Assembly (NCBI GenBank): GCA_963784425.1
Contig: CAWARM010000011.1
Coordinates: 744,001 to 808,000, forward strand
Reading direction: 5' to 3'
DNA length: 64,000 bases
Source: SHZL01 sp963784425
Lineage (GTDB): Bacteria; Pseudomonadota; Gammaproteobacteria; Xanthomonadales; SZUA-36
Position 1 is the stretch's first letter, and each line of letters begins with the position of its first letter. The notes beneath the pieces were generated by a model. The model did no database searches. It was not told where the DNA came from and saw only the letters and a program-made list of their open reading frames with translations. Of this stretch, positions 26,123 to 34,532 are shown in pieces. The position numbers were made by a program, and so were the translations under genes.

Positions 26123-27153
26123 GGCAGCAGAGAATACTCGCCAGCAGCTTTGGTTGGGGTGAGGACCCCGTCAGTCTCCAGGGTGCTCAAGAGATACTCC
26201 GGCAAGGCATTCAGCGTTAGAGAAAATGTCACCTTTCCCGGGGCCGCGGCCAGCACTTCCACCCGCTCGACCAGGCTTAATTTCTGCAGGTAGGCAAGGC
26301 AGCGGGCGTAATCGCCGGCCCTGGCAATGCCAGTGACGGAGACTTCCATGGTTTGCTGGCCCTGGTCTGCCGCCGCGATGGAATTGAACGCGACAATTTC
26401 GTCGATGGCCATTTCCATTCCTTCCGCCAGCGCCAATTGAATGTCCGGGTTGCGGTTACGCCAGGATTTCACCTGCCCCATGTAGTCCAAGTTCATGCGC
26501 ACATTCCAATCCTGGCCTTCACGCCGGGCCGCAATGACCAGTGCATCTGCCGGACCTGATTCCACCAGTTCTTCGGTATATCCTCCCCACAACAACTGCG
26601 GGTCTACCGCATAAACACCTGACTCGTCCGGCTGGGGGCGGACTACCGGCATTCCCCTTGCACTGGCAATGGCAGCCAAGCCATCCCAGGCGTACTCCAG
26701 TTCAGCCGGCATGATGACCCGGCCAGTCCCGTCATCAACCACGAACCAAACGGTCAGCGGGCGCCGTTCCGGCTTCCAGATGGGCAGTTGCAGGCTTTTT
26801 GCGAGGTCCGCAACGGCGGCACCGGAAAATTCGACGACGAGATACGTCTGCTCACTCACTTCTCCATCCGGCAACGGGAGTTCCCGGTCGCTGTAGTAGA
26901 ACGTAACGGCCAGTGCACCGGCATTCCGAATGGCAGGCCCAAGGTCCGGATACGCCTCGAAAGTCCGCAATCCACTGACTTTTTGCAGCACCTGCAAGAG
27001 CGCCAGCGGCATTGCCCGTTTTTGCTCTGCAGCAGACTGGTCTGCTACCTGCGCCTCACCGGTATACAAACCCGAATCAATCGCAAACAGCAATCCCGTA
27101 TGCGCAAACGCGGCGCAGATCGATACCAGGATGGAGAGCAGCAGTTTTCTCAT
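26119..27153 (-). CDS. DUF2066 domain-containing protein
   Basis: The 344-residue product begins with a signal peptide (KLLLSILVSICAAFAHTGLLFA, cleaved near AIDS). The mature part has LYTGEAQVADQS, then RAMPLALLQVLQKVSGL, and the tryptophan-containing WFVVDDG and VRPQPDESG stretches characteristic of DUF2066 proteins, whose function is unknown. The gene is a regular neighbour of hda and purM in gammaproteobacteria. Its 5' untranslated region is unusual: repeat element B ends only 11 bases before the ATG. Confidence 0.85.
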   Translation of the reverse strand: MRKLLLSILVSICAAFAHTGLLFAIDSGLYTGEAQVADQSAAEQKRAMPLALLQVLQKVSGLRTFEAYPDLGPAIRNAGALAVTFYYSDRELPLPDGEVSEQTYLVVEFSGAAVADLAKSLQLPIWKPERRPLTVWFVVDDGTGRVIMPAELEYAWDGLAAIASARGMPVVRPQPDESGVYAVDPQLLWGGYTEELVESGPADALVIAARREGQDWNVRMNLDYMGQVKSWRNRNPDIQLALAEGMEMAIDEIVAFNSIAAADQGQQTMEVSVTGIARAGDYARCLAYLQKLSLVERVEVLAAAPGKVTFSLTLNALPEYLLSTLETDGVLTPTKAAGEYSLLP

Positions 27154-27164
27154 GGAATCTTTCA

Positions 27165-27439
27165 GGGAGACTCTGATCCATTATGCGCGGAGCGCGTTTC
27201 TGCCGCAAAAGCCGCAGATCGTACGGAGCGAGCCGCGTGACAGTAGCACCGCTACGGCCAAGGTGAGCCACGTGCGAGATGCGGCTTTTGCGGCGAAACC
27301 CGGACGGGACGGGCCTTTGCGGGCGCTCCGCCCCGTTCCGGCTCGTTTATTTGGAATAACCAAACCGCACTCGCCGGAGCCGGATCGGAACATCCCGCAA
27401 AGATTCGTCGCGCCCGTGCATAATGGATCAGAGGCTCCC
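27165..27439. repeat. Nested inverted-repeat element B (275 bp, same layout as element A)
   Basis: The ends are 26-base inverted repeats with 24 matches (GGGAGACTCTGATCCATTAT... at 27165-27190 and its complement at 27414-27439). Internal stems are 27202-27216 with 27280-27294 (15 bp, perfect; apex GTAGC-ACC-GCTAC) and 27315-27323 with 27394-27402 (9 bp), which enclose a further imperfect stem. The loop at 27347-27372 is 24/26 identical to that of element A and lies at nearly the same offset (182 versus 178). It fills most of the 371-bp gap between divergent DUF2066 and purM genes. No credible coding sequence is present. Confidence 0.88.
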
Positions 27440-27524
27440 TCGGGAGCCGGAAGCAATCCCCGGCATGAATAAGATACCATAGGCGGTCAGACACTCGTAA
27501 TCACACTGCCCGGCAGGTTTTTCC

Positions 27525-28595
27525 TTGAACACCGAAAACACTCCAAAGCATGGCCTTTCCTATCGCGATTCCGGGGTCGATATTGACGCCGGCGACGAAC
27601 TGGTTGAACGGATCAAACCCGCCGCGCGAAGCACGATGCGCCCGGAAGTTCTGAACGGGCTGGGCGGTTTTGGCGCTCTGTTCCAGCTTGATCCTGGGAA
27701 ATGGCGTGAACCGGTGCTGGTATCAGGCACGGATGGCGTGGGGACCAAGCTGCTATTTGCCCGGCAAATGGGACGGCACGACACCATCGGCATCGACCTG
27801 GTGGCGATGTGCGTCAATGACATTCTCACCAGCGGCGCAGAACCACTGTTCTTCCTGGACTACTACGCCTCCGGCAAGCTCGACGTGGCAGTGGCCGAAA
27901 CCGTGATTCGCGGCATTGCCGATGGCTGCCGACAGGCTGGCTGCTCCCTCATCGGCGGCGAAACAGCAGAGATGCCTGGCATGTACGGTGCCGGTGACTA
28001 CGACCTCGCCGGGTTTGCGGTAGGCATAGTAGAGCGATCCAAACTGCTGGATGGCAGTCGCATAGCACCAGGCCATCGCCTGCTGGGCATGGCTTCCTCC
28101 GGTCCGCATTCCAATGGCTATTCTCTGGTACGCAAGGTCCTTGAAGTCAGCAAAGCCGACCTGGAAACCCCGCTATGCAACCCCGATGGCACAACTGTGA
28201 CCCTTGGTGCAGCCTTGCTGGCACCCACCATCATCTACGTTAAACCAGTGCTGGACATGCTCAAGGCCGGCACGATTGATGGCCTGGCTCACATTACCGG
28301 TGGCGGGCTTACAGAGAATGTCGTGCGCGTGCTGCCAGAAAACATCGGACTGGTGATCAACCCCGAATCCTGGCCCCGGCCGGCAGTTTTCGACTGGCTG
28401 CAGCAACACGGCGGCATCCAGCCCGGTGAGATGTTACGCACCTTCAATTGTGGAATCGGCATGGTGATGGTGGCCCGGGCCGACGCCGCCCCCGCCCTGA
28501 TCCAGGCCTCCAACCTGGCAGGTATCCCGTGCCGGGATATTGGCTACGTTCTGGAACACGGTCGTGGCCAGCGAGTGGAATTCGCCACGCAGTGA
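27525..28595 (+). CDS. purM: Phosphoribosylformylglycinamidine cyclo-ligase
   Basis: PurM makes aminoimidazole ribonucleotide in purine synthesis. The 356-residue product has GLSYRDSGVDIDAGDELVE at the N-terminus, GTDGVGTKLLFA, DLVAMCVNDILTSGAEPLFF, LIGGETAEMPGMY, ASSGPHSNGYSLVRKV, HITGGGLTENVVRVLP and FNCGIGMV. It appears to start with TTG at 27525; no ATG or GTG suits the family start better, and the ribosome-binding site is weak, so translation may be modest. The last bases overlap purN. Confidence 0.96.
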   Translation: MNTENTPKHGLSYRDSGVDIDAGDELVERIKPAARSTMRPEVLNGLGGFGALFQLDPGKWREPVLVSGTDGVGTKLLFARQMGRHDTIGIDLVAMCVNDILTSGAEPLFFLDYYASGKLDVAVAETVIRGIADGCRQAGCSLIGGETAEMPGMYGAGDYDLAGFAVGIVERSKLLDGSRIAPGHRLLGMASSGPHSNGYSLVRKVLEVSKADLETPLCNPDGTTVTLGAALLAPTIIYVKPVLDMLKAGTIDGLAHITGGGLTENVVRVLPENIGLVINPESWPRPAVFDWLQQHGGIQPGEMLRTFNCGIGMVMVARADAAPALIQASNLAGIPCRDIGYVLEHGRGQRVEFATQ

Positions 28596-29248
28596 GTGCG
28601 CGCAGGATCACAGTACTGATTTCCGGCGGGGGCAGCAATCTACAGGCCTTGATTGATGCACGCGATCAAGGCCGTCTCAAGGTGGAAATCAACCACGTGA
28701 TCAGCAACCGCGCCGATGCGTTTGGCCTTGAGCGCGCACGCAGGGCCGGCATTCCCGTCAGTGTCCTGCAATCGGATGAATTCCCCCTACGCACAGACTA
28801 CGACAGGAAACTGGCAGAACTTATTGCCGTGGGCAGTCCCGACCTGGTGGTTCTGGCCGGTTTCATGCGCATTGTAGGCCCCGAAGTTTTGCAGCGCTTT
28901 GCCGGGAAACTGATCAATTTGCATCCTTCCCTGCTGCCCTTGCATCGTGGCACCAACACCTACGAACGCGCGATCAAGTCAGGCGATACGGAGCATGGAG
29001 CCAGTGTACATTTTGTGACTGCAGACCTGGATGCCGGCCCGGTAATTTCGCAGGTGCGCGTTCCCATCGAAGCACATGACCAGCCTGCTACACTCGCTGC
29101 CCGACTCTCGCCCAGGGAGCACCAGTTGTTGGTGGCAACCGTTGAATTGTTCAGCCGTTGCCCGGTCCAATGCACGCATGGTGTGATTACCCTGGATGGA
29201 GAAATTCTGAAGCAAGCACTGGTACTGGACCCCAATGGCGCTTTCTAA
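28592..29248 (+). CDS. purN: Phosphoribosylglycinamide formyltransferase
   Basis: PurN transfers a formyl group from 10-formyltetrahydrofolate to GAR. The 218-residue product has the substrate loop VLISGGGSNLQALID, ISNRADAFGLERARRAGIP, VLAGFMRIV, the catalytic NLHPSLLPLHRG (Asn and His) and HFVTADLDAGPVISQ with the catalytic Asp. The GTG start overlaps the purM stop as GTGA; the longer open frame upstream lies inside purM and is not conserved. The C-terminus overlaps the next gene by 14 bases. Confidence 0.95.
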   Translation: MSARRITVLISGGGSNLQALIDARDQGRLKVEINHVISNRADAFGLERARRAGIPVSVLQSDEFPLRTDYDRKLAELIAVGSPDLVVLAGFMRIVGPEVLQRFAGKLINLHPSLLPLHRGTNTYERAIKSGDTEHGASVHFVTADLDAGPVISQVRVPIEAHDQPATLAARLSPREHQLLVATVELFSRCPVQCTHGVITLDGEILKQALVLDPNGAF

Positions 29249-30068
29249 ATTCCACTTCGGCCTCAGCCTTGGCATCCTGGCGGTCACTGTTTTTTTCGCG
29301 TGCAACCTCTACGCTGATCCACGGCCCTACCAACTGAGTTACGAGGTCTATCGCAACGGCAAACTGGTCGGCCAGGCTGAAGCCAACATGCAACAGCAAG
29401 GTGAGCGATGGAGTATTCGCGGCACAGGCAGCGGCACCCGCGGCCTGGGCCGCTTGTTGGGCGTTACTGACGAAGAACAGGTGGAAGGATACTTTCTGGA
29501 TGGCAGATTTCGCCCCGACCGCTTCAGCCATCATTCCCGGCTTGCAGGCTTTAAAGATGACTGGTCTGCCCAATTCAACTGGCAGGACAACATTGTCGCC
29601 ATCACGAAAGACGACGACGTGTTGTCGCTGGACATGGGCCCGGGTGCGCTGGATAAGTTGTCTCTGAAAGTCGAGCTGCAACGACGGCTTCGCGAACAGG
29701 ATCCCGACCTGCAGTTTTTCGAGGTGCGTGATGACGAGATCAGGCCACAAACGTACCGCGCACTTCCCCGGCAGCAACTCGAAACCAGCCTTGGCTGCCT
29801 CAACACGGTCCCGGTTGAACTCGTAAACACCGGCAGCACGCGCTATTCAAGGAGCTGGCAAGCCCCTGACCTTGATTTCCTGACCGTGCGCCTTGAGCGA
29901 GGCAAAACAGATGGCGTTCACCTGGAGATGCGTATCATCGCGATGGTGCTTGACGGCAAGAAAATCGATCCGCAGGCCCCATGTGCAGCAGCTCATTCCG
30001 GCTCCAGCAACCCGGGTGGTGCAGCCGGACGACCGCTGCCAATGCGTCGTATGCGCGCTCCCAGCTGA
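29235..30068 (+). CDS. DUF3108 domain-containing secreted protein
   Basis: The 277-residue product has an N-terminal signal sequence (LSLGILAVTVFFACNLYA, cleaved before DPRP), then YQLSYEVYRNGKLVGQAEANM, ATGTRG-like GTGSGTRGLGRLLG, and the FFEVRDDEIRPQTY and YSRSWQAPDLDFLTVRLERG blocks typical of DUF3108 proteins found next to purN. The function is unknown; the periplasm is inferred. The last 25 residues (AAAHSGSSNPGG...) are low-complexity and run 76 bp into the convergent murA gene, so the original stop was probably lost. Confidence 0.85.
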   Translation: MALSKFHFGLSLGILAVTVFFACNLYADPRPYQLSYEVYRNGKLVGQAEANMQQQGERWSIRGTGSGTRGLGRLLGVTDEEQVEGYFLDGRFRPDRFSHHSRLAGFKDDWSAQFNWQDNIVAITKDDDVLSLDMGPGALDKLSLKVELQRRLREQDPDLQFFEVRDDEIRPQTYRALPRQQLETSLGCLNTVPVELVNTGSTRYSRSWQAPDLDFLTVRLERGKTDGVHLEMRIIAMVLDGKKIDPQAPCAAAHSGSSNPGGAAGRPLPMRRMRAPS

Positions 30069-31291
30069 CCCAGTTTTTCCTCAATATTTTCGTAGCCACG
30101 GTCTATGTGGTAAACGCGGTCAATGCGGGTTTGACCCTGGGCAACCAGGCCCGCCAGCACCAGGCTGGCAGAGGCGCGCAAGTCGGTGGCCATGATGGGC
30201 GCACCGGTCAGCTGGGGAACGCCCCGGACAATGGCCGTATTGCCTTTGAGCTGGATGTCAGCCCCGAGGCGTCTGAGTTCCTGCACGTGCATGAAGCGAT
30301 TTTCGAACACGGTTTCAGTGATTATCCCCGTGCCCTCGGCAACGGCGTTGAGGGCGGTGAATTGCGCCTGCATATCGGTGGGGAAAGCCGGGTAAGGCGC
30401 CGTGGTGAGGTTCACGGCCCGCGGCCGATTGCCATGCATGTTCAGCTCAACCCAGTTGTCACCGCTGGTAATATCGCCCCCTGCTTCACTTAGCCGGTCC
30501 AGCACCGCATCAAGATGCCGGGGCGCAGCGCGGGTGCAGCGTACCCTGCCGCTGGTAATGGCTGCCGCCACCAGGTAAGTGCCGGTCTCGATACGGTCAG
30601 GCAGGACCGTGTATTCCGTGCCATGCAGGCGCTCCACGCCTTCCACCGTGATGGTGTTGGTGCCGGCCCCGGAAATATGCGCGCCCATCGAACCCAGGAA
30701 CTCTGCCAGGTCCACCACCTCCGGCTCCTGCGCGGCATTTTCAATCACCGTCGTGCCCAGGGCCAGGGTGGCCGCCATCATGATGTTTTCCGTGCCGGTA
30801 ACGGTGACCGTATCCAGCATGATGCGTGCACCACGCAAACGCTCGGCCCGGGCTTCGATATTGCCATTCCTGACACTGACCTTGGCACCTAGTTGCTTCA
30901 GGCCCCGCAGGTGCAGATCCACCGGCCGTGAACCGATAGCGCAGCCACCCGGTAAAGAGACGCGGGCGCGACCGTACCGTGCTACCAGCGGTCCAAGCAC
31001 CAGGATGGACGCACGCATGGTTTTGACCAGCTCGTAAGGAGCTTCGAAGTGATCGATGCCCCGCGGATCGATCTCCACCCTCATCTGCTCGTCCATGCCC
31101 AGCCGCGCACCCATGCGGCCAAGCAGTTCCATCGTGGTGGAAACGTCCTGTAAATGCGGTACATTTGCTATGTAACTGGGCTCATCACCCAGGATACTGG
31201 CCACCAGGATGGGCAGGACCGCGTTCTTGGCCCCGGACATGGCGATCTCACCATCCAGCGCAACGCCGCCATCAATACAAATGGTCGCCAT
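29993..31291 (-). CDS. murA: UDP-N-acetylglucosamine 1-carboxyvinyltransferase
   Basis: MurA adds enolpyruvate to UDP-GlcNAc, the first committed step of peptidoglycan synthesis. The 432-residue product has GEIAMSGAKNAVLPIL near the start, Cys117 in LPGGCAIGSRPVDLH (the fosfomycin-sensitive cysteine), TVTGTENIMMAA, PDRIETGTYLVAAA and DLRASASLVLAGL. The C-terminus continues about 13 residues beyond the usual end and overlaps the DUF3108 gene. The ATG at 31291 is chosen by family alignment; the open frame runs upstream through ibaG. Only one base separates it from ibaG. Confidence 0.97.
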   Translation of the reverse strand: MATICIDGGVALDGEIAMSGAKNAVLPILVASILGDEPSYIANVPHLQDVSTTMELLGRMGARLGMDEQMRVEIDPRGIDHFEAPYELVKTMRASILVLGPLVARYGRARVSLPGGCAIGSRPVDLHLRGLKQLGAKVSVRNGNIEARAERLRGARIMLDTVTVTGTENIMMAATLALGTTVIENAAQEPEVVDLAEFLGSMGAHISGAGTNTITVEGVERLHGTEYTVLPDRIETGTYLVAAAITSGRVRCTRAAPRHLDAVLDRLSEAGGDITSGDNWVELNMHGNRPRAVNLTTAPYPAFPTDMQAQFTALNAVAEGTGIITETVFENRFMHVQELRRLGADIQLKGNTAIVRGVPQLTGAPIMATDLRASASLVLAGLVAQGQTRIDRVYHIDRGYENIEEKLGQLGARIRRIGSGRPAAPPGLLEPE

Positions 31292-31292
31292 G

Positions 31293-31529
31293 TCAGGGCC
31301 TGCTAATATCCTGTGGCACGTCTGTACGCAGGGCCAGGGCGTGAATCTCCCTCCCCATGTGCTCACCCAGCGTGGCATAAACTGCGCGGTGGCGTTGCAA
31401 TGTCGTCTTTCCCGCAAACGAAGCGCTGATGATGTGGGCCTCGAAGTGCACACCATCCGCCCCGGTAACCGTAACTTCCGCGTCCGGCATGCCAGCTCGT
31501 ATCATTTGCGCAACCAGGTCGCTATTCAT
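31293..31529 (-). CDS. ibaG: BolA-family protein IbaG
   Basis: The 78-residue product is a BolA-family protein of the IbaG type: VHFEAHIISASFAGKTTLQRHR followed by YATLGEHMGREIHALALRT, with the conserved histidine before ALALRT that ligates Fe-S clusters shared with monothiol glutaredoxins. It probably acts in cluster transfer or acid-stress response; specifics are inferred. The start at ATG 31529 follows GAGG; a GTG two codons upstream is too close to that site. The pairing ibaG-murA is widespread in gammaproteobacteria. Confidence 0.9.
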   Translation of the reverse strand: MNSDLVAQMIRAGMPDAEVTVTGADGVHFEAHIISASFAGKTTLQRHRAVYATLGEHMGREIHALALRTDVPQDISRP

Positions 31530-31593
31530 AATCACGCTGCCTCTTCTTCATGCATCTATAAGTGCAGAGCCAAAGCGGGTGTGCCCGCATACG

Positions 31594-31750
31594 TTAAGGA
31601 ACCTCTGAATAATTCATCCATGAATGATCAGAGCACGCCAAACAAAAAATGTGATTTTTGTTTGGCTTCATTTTCAATGATTTACAATCATCGAAAATGG
31701 CGGCACATCCCTGTACCGCGGAAACTCTGAATAAATCAGAGTTCCCTTAA
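31594..31750. repeat. Palindromic element C with CTCTGA/TCAGAG ends (157 bp)
   Basis: Left end TTAAGGAACCTCTGAATAAT and right end (complement) TTAAGGGAACTCTGATTTAT form an inverted repeat with small indels. Between them are several hairpins: CTCTGA...TCAGAG at each end, GCCAAACAAAAA with TTTTTGTTTGGC (near 31643-31672), and CATTTTC-ATGAT with ATCAT-GAAAATG just after. It fills half of the 315-bp gap between divergent ibaG and kdsD. The remaining stretch to 31844 contains TAGAAT seven bases before the kdsD ATG, a possible -10 box. A 27-bp relative of its end is found at 59087-59113. Confidence 0.78.
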
Positions 31751-31844
31751 GCTCTACTCGGAAACTGCCTCGCGCCGCCCGGGGCATCATACCGGAAGTG
31801 ATCGCTGCACTGTAATCATGATTGCTCACAGGTAGAATGCACGC

Positions 31845-32816
31845 ATGGACAATCAAGCCATTTTGGACCTTGGCCGGGCCGTGATCGAAACGGAGGCCGC
31901 AGCCATCACCTCCTTGCTGGGCCGAATCGACGGCAGTTTTGTCGCCGCCTGCAATGCGCTTTTGACGTGCAAGGGACATGTCGTTGTTGTCGGTGTCGGT
32001 AAGTCCGGCCACATTGCCAGCAAGATTGCCGCCACGCTCGCGAGTACGGGGACTCCTGCGTTTTTCGTGCATCCAGCCGACGCAGGTCACGGCGACATCG
32101 GCATGATCAAGCAGGAAGACCTGGTGCTGGCCGTGTCCAACTCCGGGGAGACCCGTGAAGTCGTTGAGATCCTGCCCCCGCTCAAGCGCCTCGGCGTAAT
32201 GCTGATTGCCATGACCGGGAACGCAGCCTCGACACTCGCCCGGCACGCCGATATCCATATTGACGTCAGCGTCGAGAAGGAAGCCTGCGCCCTTGGCCTG
32301 GCACCCACTTCAAGCACGACGGCTGCCCTGGTTATGGGAGATGCCCTGGCCGTGGCGCTGCTGCAAGCGCATGGATTCACGCGTGAGGATTTTGCCCGTT
32401 CCCACCCTGCAGGCCAGCTCGGCCGCAAGCTCCTGCTACATATTCGCGACATCATGCACAGTGGCAGTGATATTCCGCGTGTCAAGCTAAGCGCTACGGT
32501 CAGTGAAACCATCCTGGAGATTACCCGTAAACGCCTGGGTATGAGCGCGGTAATGGATGCCGACGGGAAGGTGGCAGGCATATATACGGACGGGGATCTG
32601 CGGCGGACTCTCGATACCGGGCTGGATGTCCGTACAACGCCCATAAGTGCCGTCATGACCCGGGGTGGCAGGTCCATAGCGCCACAAGCTCTGGCGGCCG
32701 AAGCCGCCCTGATGATGGAAACCTACAAGATCCAGGGCCTTCTGGTGATCAATGAAGACAATCAATTGGTTGGGATGCTGAATTTCCAGGACCTATTGAA
32801 AGCTGGCGTGGTCTGA
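31845..32816 (+). CDS. kdsD: D-arabinose 5-phosphate isomerase
   Basis: KdsD converts ribulose 5-phosphate to arabinose 5-phosphate, the substrate of KdsA. The 323-residue product has a SIS domain (about 40-180: VVGVGKSGHIASKIAATLASTG, PADAGHGDIGMI, AVSNSGETREV, ALGLAPTSSTTAAL, then FARSHPAGQLGRKLL) and two CBS domains from about residue 205. It starts the KDO and LPS-transport gene group and abuts kdsC without a gap. No clear ribosome-binding site precedes the ATG. Confidence 0.96.
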   Translation: MDNQAILDLGRAVIETEAAAITSLLGRIDGSFVAACNALLTCKGHVVVVGVGKSGHIASKIAATLASTGTPAFFVHPADAGHGDIGMIKQEDLVLAVSNSGETREVVEILPPLKRLGVMLIAMTGNAASTLARHADIHIDVSVEKEACALGLAPTSSTTAALVMGDALAVALLQAHGFTREDFARSHPAGQLGRKLLLHIRDIMHSGSDIPRVKLSATVSETILEITRKRLGMSAVMDADGKVAGIYTDGDLRRTLDTGLDVRTTPISAVMTRGGRSIAPQALAAEAALMMETYKIQGLLVINEDNQLVGMLNFQDLLKAGVV

Positions 32817-33371
32817 ATGGCTGAATTCACCCGGCAGCTAATCGACCCGCTCTTGCGGGAACGAGCGGCAAATATCCGCCTGCTGGCTCTGGATGTCGAC
32901 GGAGTCCTTACCGATGGCAACCTCTATTACGACCAGGCGGGTAACGAAATGAAAGCCTTTTCTACCCGTGACGGTTTTGGAATCAAGGCATTGCAGCGAT
33001 TCGATATTCCGGTGGCAATAATTACCGGCCGGACCTCCGCCATCGTACAGCGCAGGGCGGAAGAACTCGGCATTGCCCTGCTGTACCAGGGCTGCATCAA
33101 TAAGCTGGATGCATTTAACCACCTGCTGCAAAAAACCGGGCTGGAAGAACAGCAGGTCTGCTATGCGGGTGACGACTGGCTGGATATCCCGGTACTGGAA
33201 CGGGTGGGTCTTTCGGTCACGGTGGCAGACGCCGATCCGGAGGTGAAAAGCCGGGTCCACTGGGTAACCGAAAACTCCGGTGGAAAGGGAGCGGTACGGG
33301 AAATGTGTCACCTGATCCTGGCCGCGCGGGGCCTGGACAAGATCTTGTTGCAGGACTTCCTGCGGCCGTGA
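32817..33371 (+). CDS. kdsC: 3-deoxy-D-manno-octulosonate 8-phosphate phosphatase
   Basis: KdsC removes phosphate from KDO 8-phosphate. The 184-residue product is a compact HAD phosphatase: LALDVDGVLTDGNLYY (nucleophile Asp and acid Asp), STRDGFGIKALQ, VAIITGRTSAIVQRR, and CYAGDDWLDIPVLERVGLSV with the metal-binding aspartates. There is no cap domain. It begins right after the kdsD stop and its stop overlaps the lptC GTG by 3 bases. Confidence 0.96.
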   Translation: MAEFTRQLIDPLLRERAANIRLLALDVDGVLTDGNLYYDQAGNEMKAFSTRDGFGIKALQRFDIPVAIITGRTSAIVQRRAEELGIALLYQGCINKLDAFNHLLQKTGLEEQQVCYAGDDWLDIPVLERVGLSVTVADADPEVKSRVHWVTENSGGKGAVREMCHLILAARGLDKILLQDFLRP

Positions 33372-33931
33372 TCCGGCGAACCACATGGCGCAATGTCATA
33401 GTGCTGTCAGCGCTGGCCGTTGTCTCGTGGTGGGTCGCGCGCGACCACACCGAGCCGAACAGCGCGCCCATGGATCGACTCGACACCCGCCTTAATTACG
33501 CCTTGTGGAATTTTAATGCACAACTGCTGGATGAAAACGGAGCAGTGAAACTCCAGATGGACGCGCCAATTTTGCGTAACAACGCCAGTAGCCAGATTGG
33601 CACGGTGGAAAATCCCCGGATCAGGATTCAGCTGGAAGACGATGAATGGTACATTAGCGCCGACTCTGCAATCATTACCGCGGACCGGGAACATGTTTCC
33701 CTGGTCGGAACTGTTGATTTATCAAGGCAAAACAGAAACTCCCGCGATACCCTGCAAATTCGCACGCGGGATGTCATGTTGAACGTTACGCCGCGGACAG
33801 CCAGCACGGATGCCCACGTCACCATTGCCCAGAACAGCGACCATGTTGAAGCCGTGGGTATGAAACTGGATATGAAAAATAACAGCTATGAACTGCTGGA
33901 CAAGGTGCGCGCATTTTATGCAACTCCGTGA
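33368..33931 (+). CDS. lptC: LPS export system protein LptC
   Basis: LptC is a bitopic inner-membrane protein that takes lipopolysaccharide from LptB2FG and passes it to LptA. The 187-residue product has one membrane helix near residues 10-25 (IVLSALAVVSWWVA) followed by a jellyroll domain with PRIRIQLEDDEWYISADSAII, LVGTVDLSRQ and TRDVMLNVTPRTASTDAHV. The GTG start at 33368 overlaps the kdsC stop (GTGA); the longer frame upstream lies in kdsC. It overlaps lptA by 14 bases. Confidence 0.93.
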   Translation: MIRRTTWRNVIVLSALAVVSWWVARDHTEPNSAPMDRLDTRLNYALWNFNAQLLDENGAVKLQMDAPILRNNASSQIGTVENPRIRIQLEDDEWYISADSAIITADREHVSLVGTVDLSRQNRNSRDTLQIRTRDVMLNVTPRTASTDAHVTIAQNSDHVEAVGMKLDMKNNSYELLDKVRAFYATP

Positions 33932-34532
33932 ATTGAATATCCGCCTGCTATTGGTGCTGGCGCTAAGTTGCCCGTCCCTGCTGCATGCACTGGAAAGTGA
34001 CCGCAAGCAGCAGTTGCTGGTGAACGCAGATACCACCGAGGGGACCTTGGGAGATGGCAAGGCCATCCTTCGGGGCAACGTGGAAATTCGCCAGGGCAGC
34101 TTACTGGTCAAGGCCGATGTTGCGGAAGTCGAGAATGCCGATGGGCGCGTACGCCTTGTGGTCCTGACCGGCAAACCTGTGCTCTTGCAGCAGGAAATCG
34201 AGAAAGAAGGGCTGGTTACCGCCACGGCCAACACCATCAGCTACCAGGTAGTTACCGGGATGGTCACGTTAACGGGCAACGCAGATGTCAACCACCCGCA
34301 ATACCACATCAGCGGTGAGGTTCTGACCTACGACATGAATTTGCAGCGCTTCCAGGGCAACGGCGGAGACAACAACGGCCGGATTCGCATTGAGCTGGCG
34401 CCGGAGGTTGTGCCGGGAATCAGCACCAAGCCAGATAAAGCACCGGCGAAGGACCCAGCAGACGGAAAGGCGCCGGCGGAAGCTCCCGAAAGCGGTACTG
34501 AAACCAAGGGAGCTGAAGATGCTTCGGGCTGA
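33918..34532 (+). CDS. lptA: LPS transport periplasmic protein LptA
   Basis: LptA forms the periplasmic bridge that carries LPS to the outer membrane. The 204-residue product has a signal peptide (IRLLLVLALSCPSLLHA), then the OstA-like domain with VNADTTEGTLGDGKAILRGNVEIRQGSLLVKAD (conserved block, here given in part), TATANTISYQV and GEVLTYDMNLQRFQG. The last 35 residues are a K/P/A/E-rich tail overlapping lptB by 14 bases. The ATG at 33918 gives a proper signal peptide. Confidence 0.92.
   Translation: MQLRELNIRLLLVLALSCPSLLHALESDRKQQLLVNADTTEGTLGDGKAILRGNVEIRQGSLLVKADVAEVENADGRVRLVVLTGKPVLLQQEIEKEGLVTATANTISYQVVTGMVTLTGNADVNHPQYHISGEVLTYDMNLQRFQGNGGDNNGRIRIELAPEVVPGISTKPDKAPAKDPADGKAPAEAPESGTETKGAEDASG

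Noticed and set aside
28448..28591. Extended N-terminus for PurN
   Set aside because: The 48 extra codons are inside purM and R/G/P-rich without family similarity; the GTG at 28592 fits.
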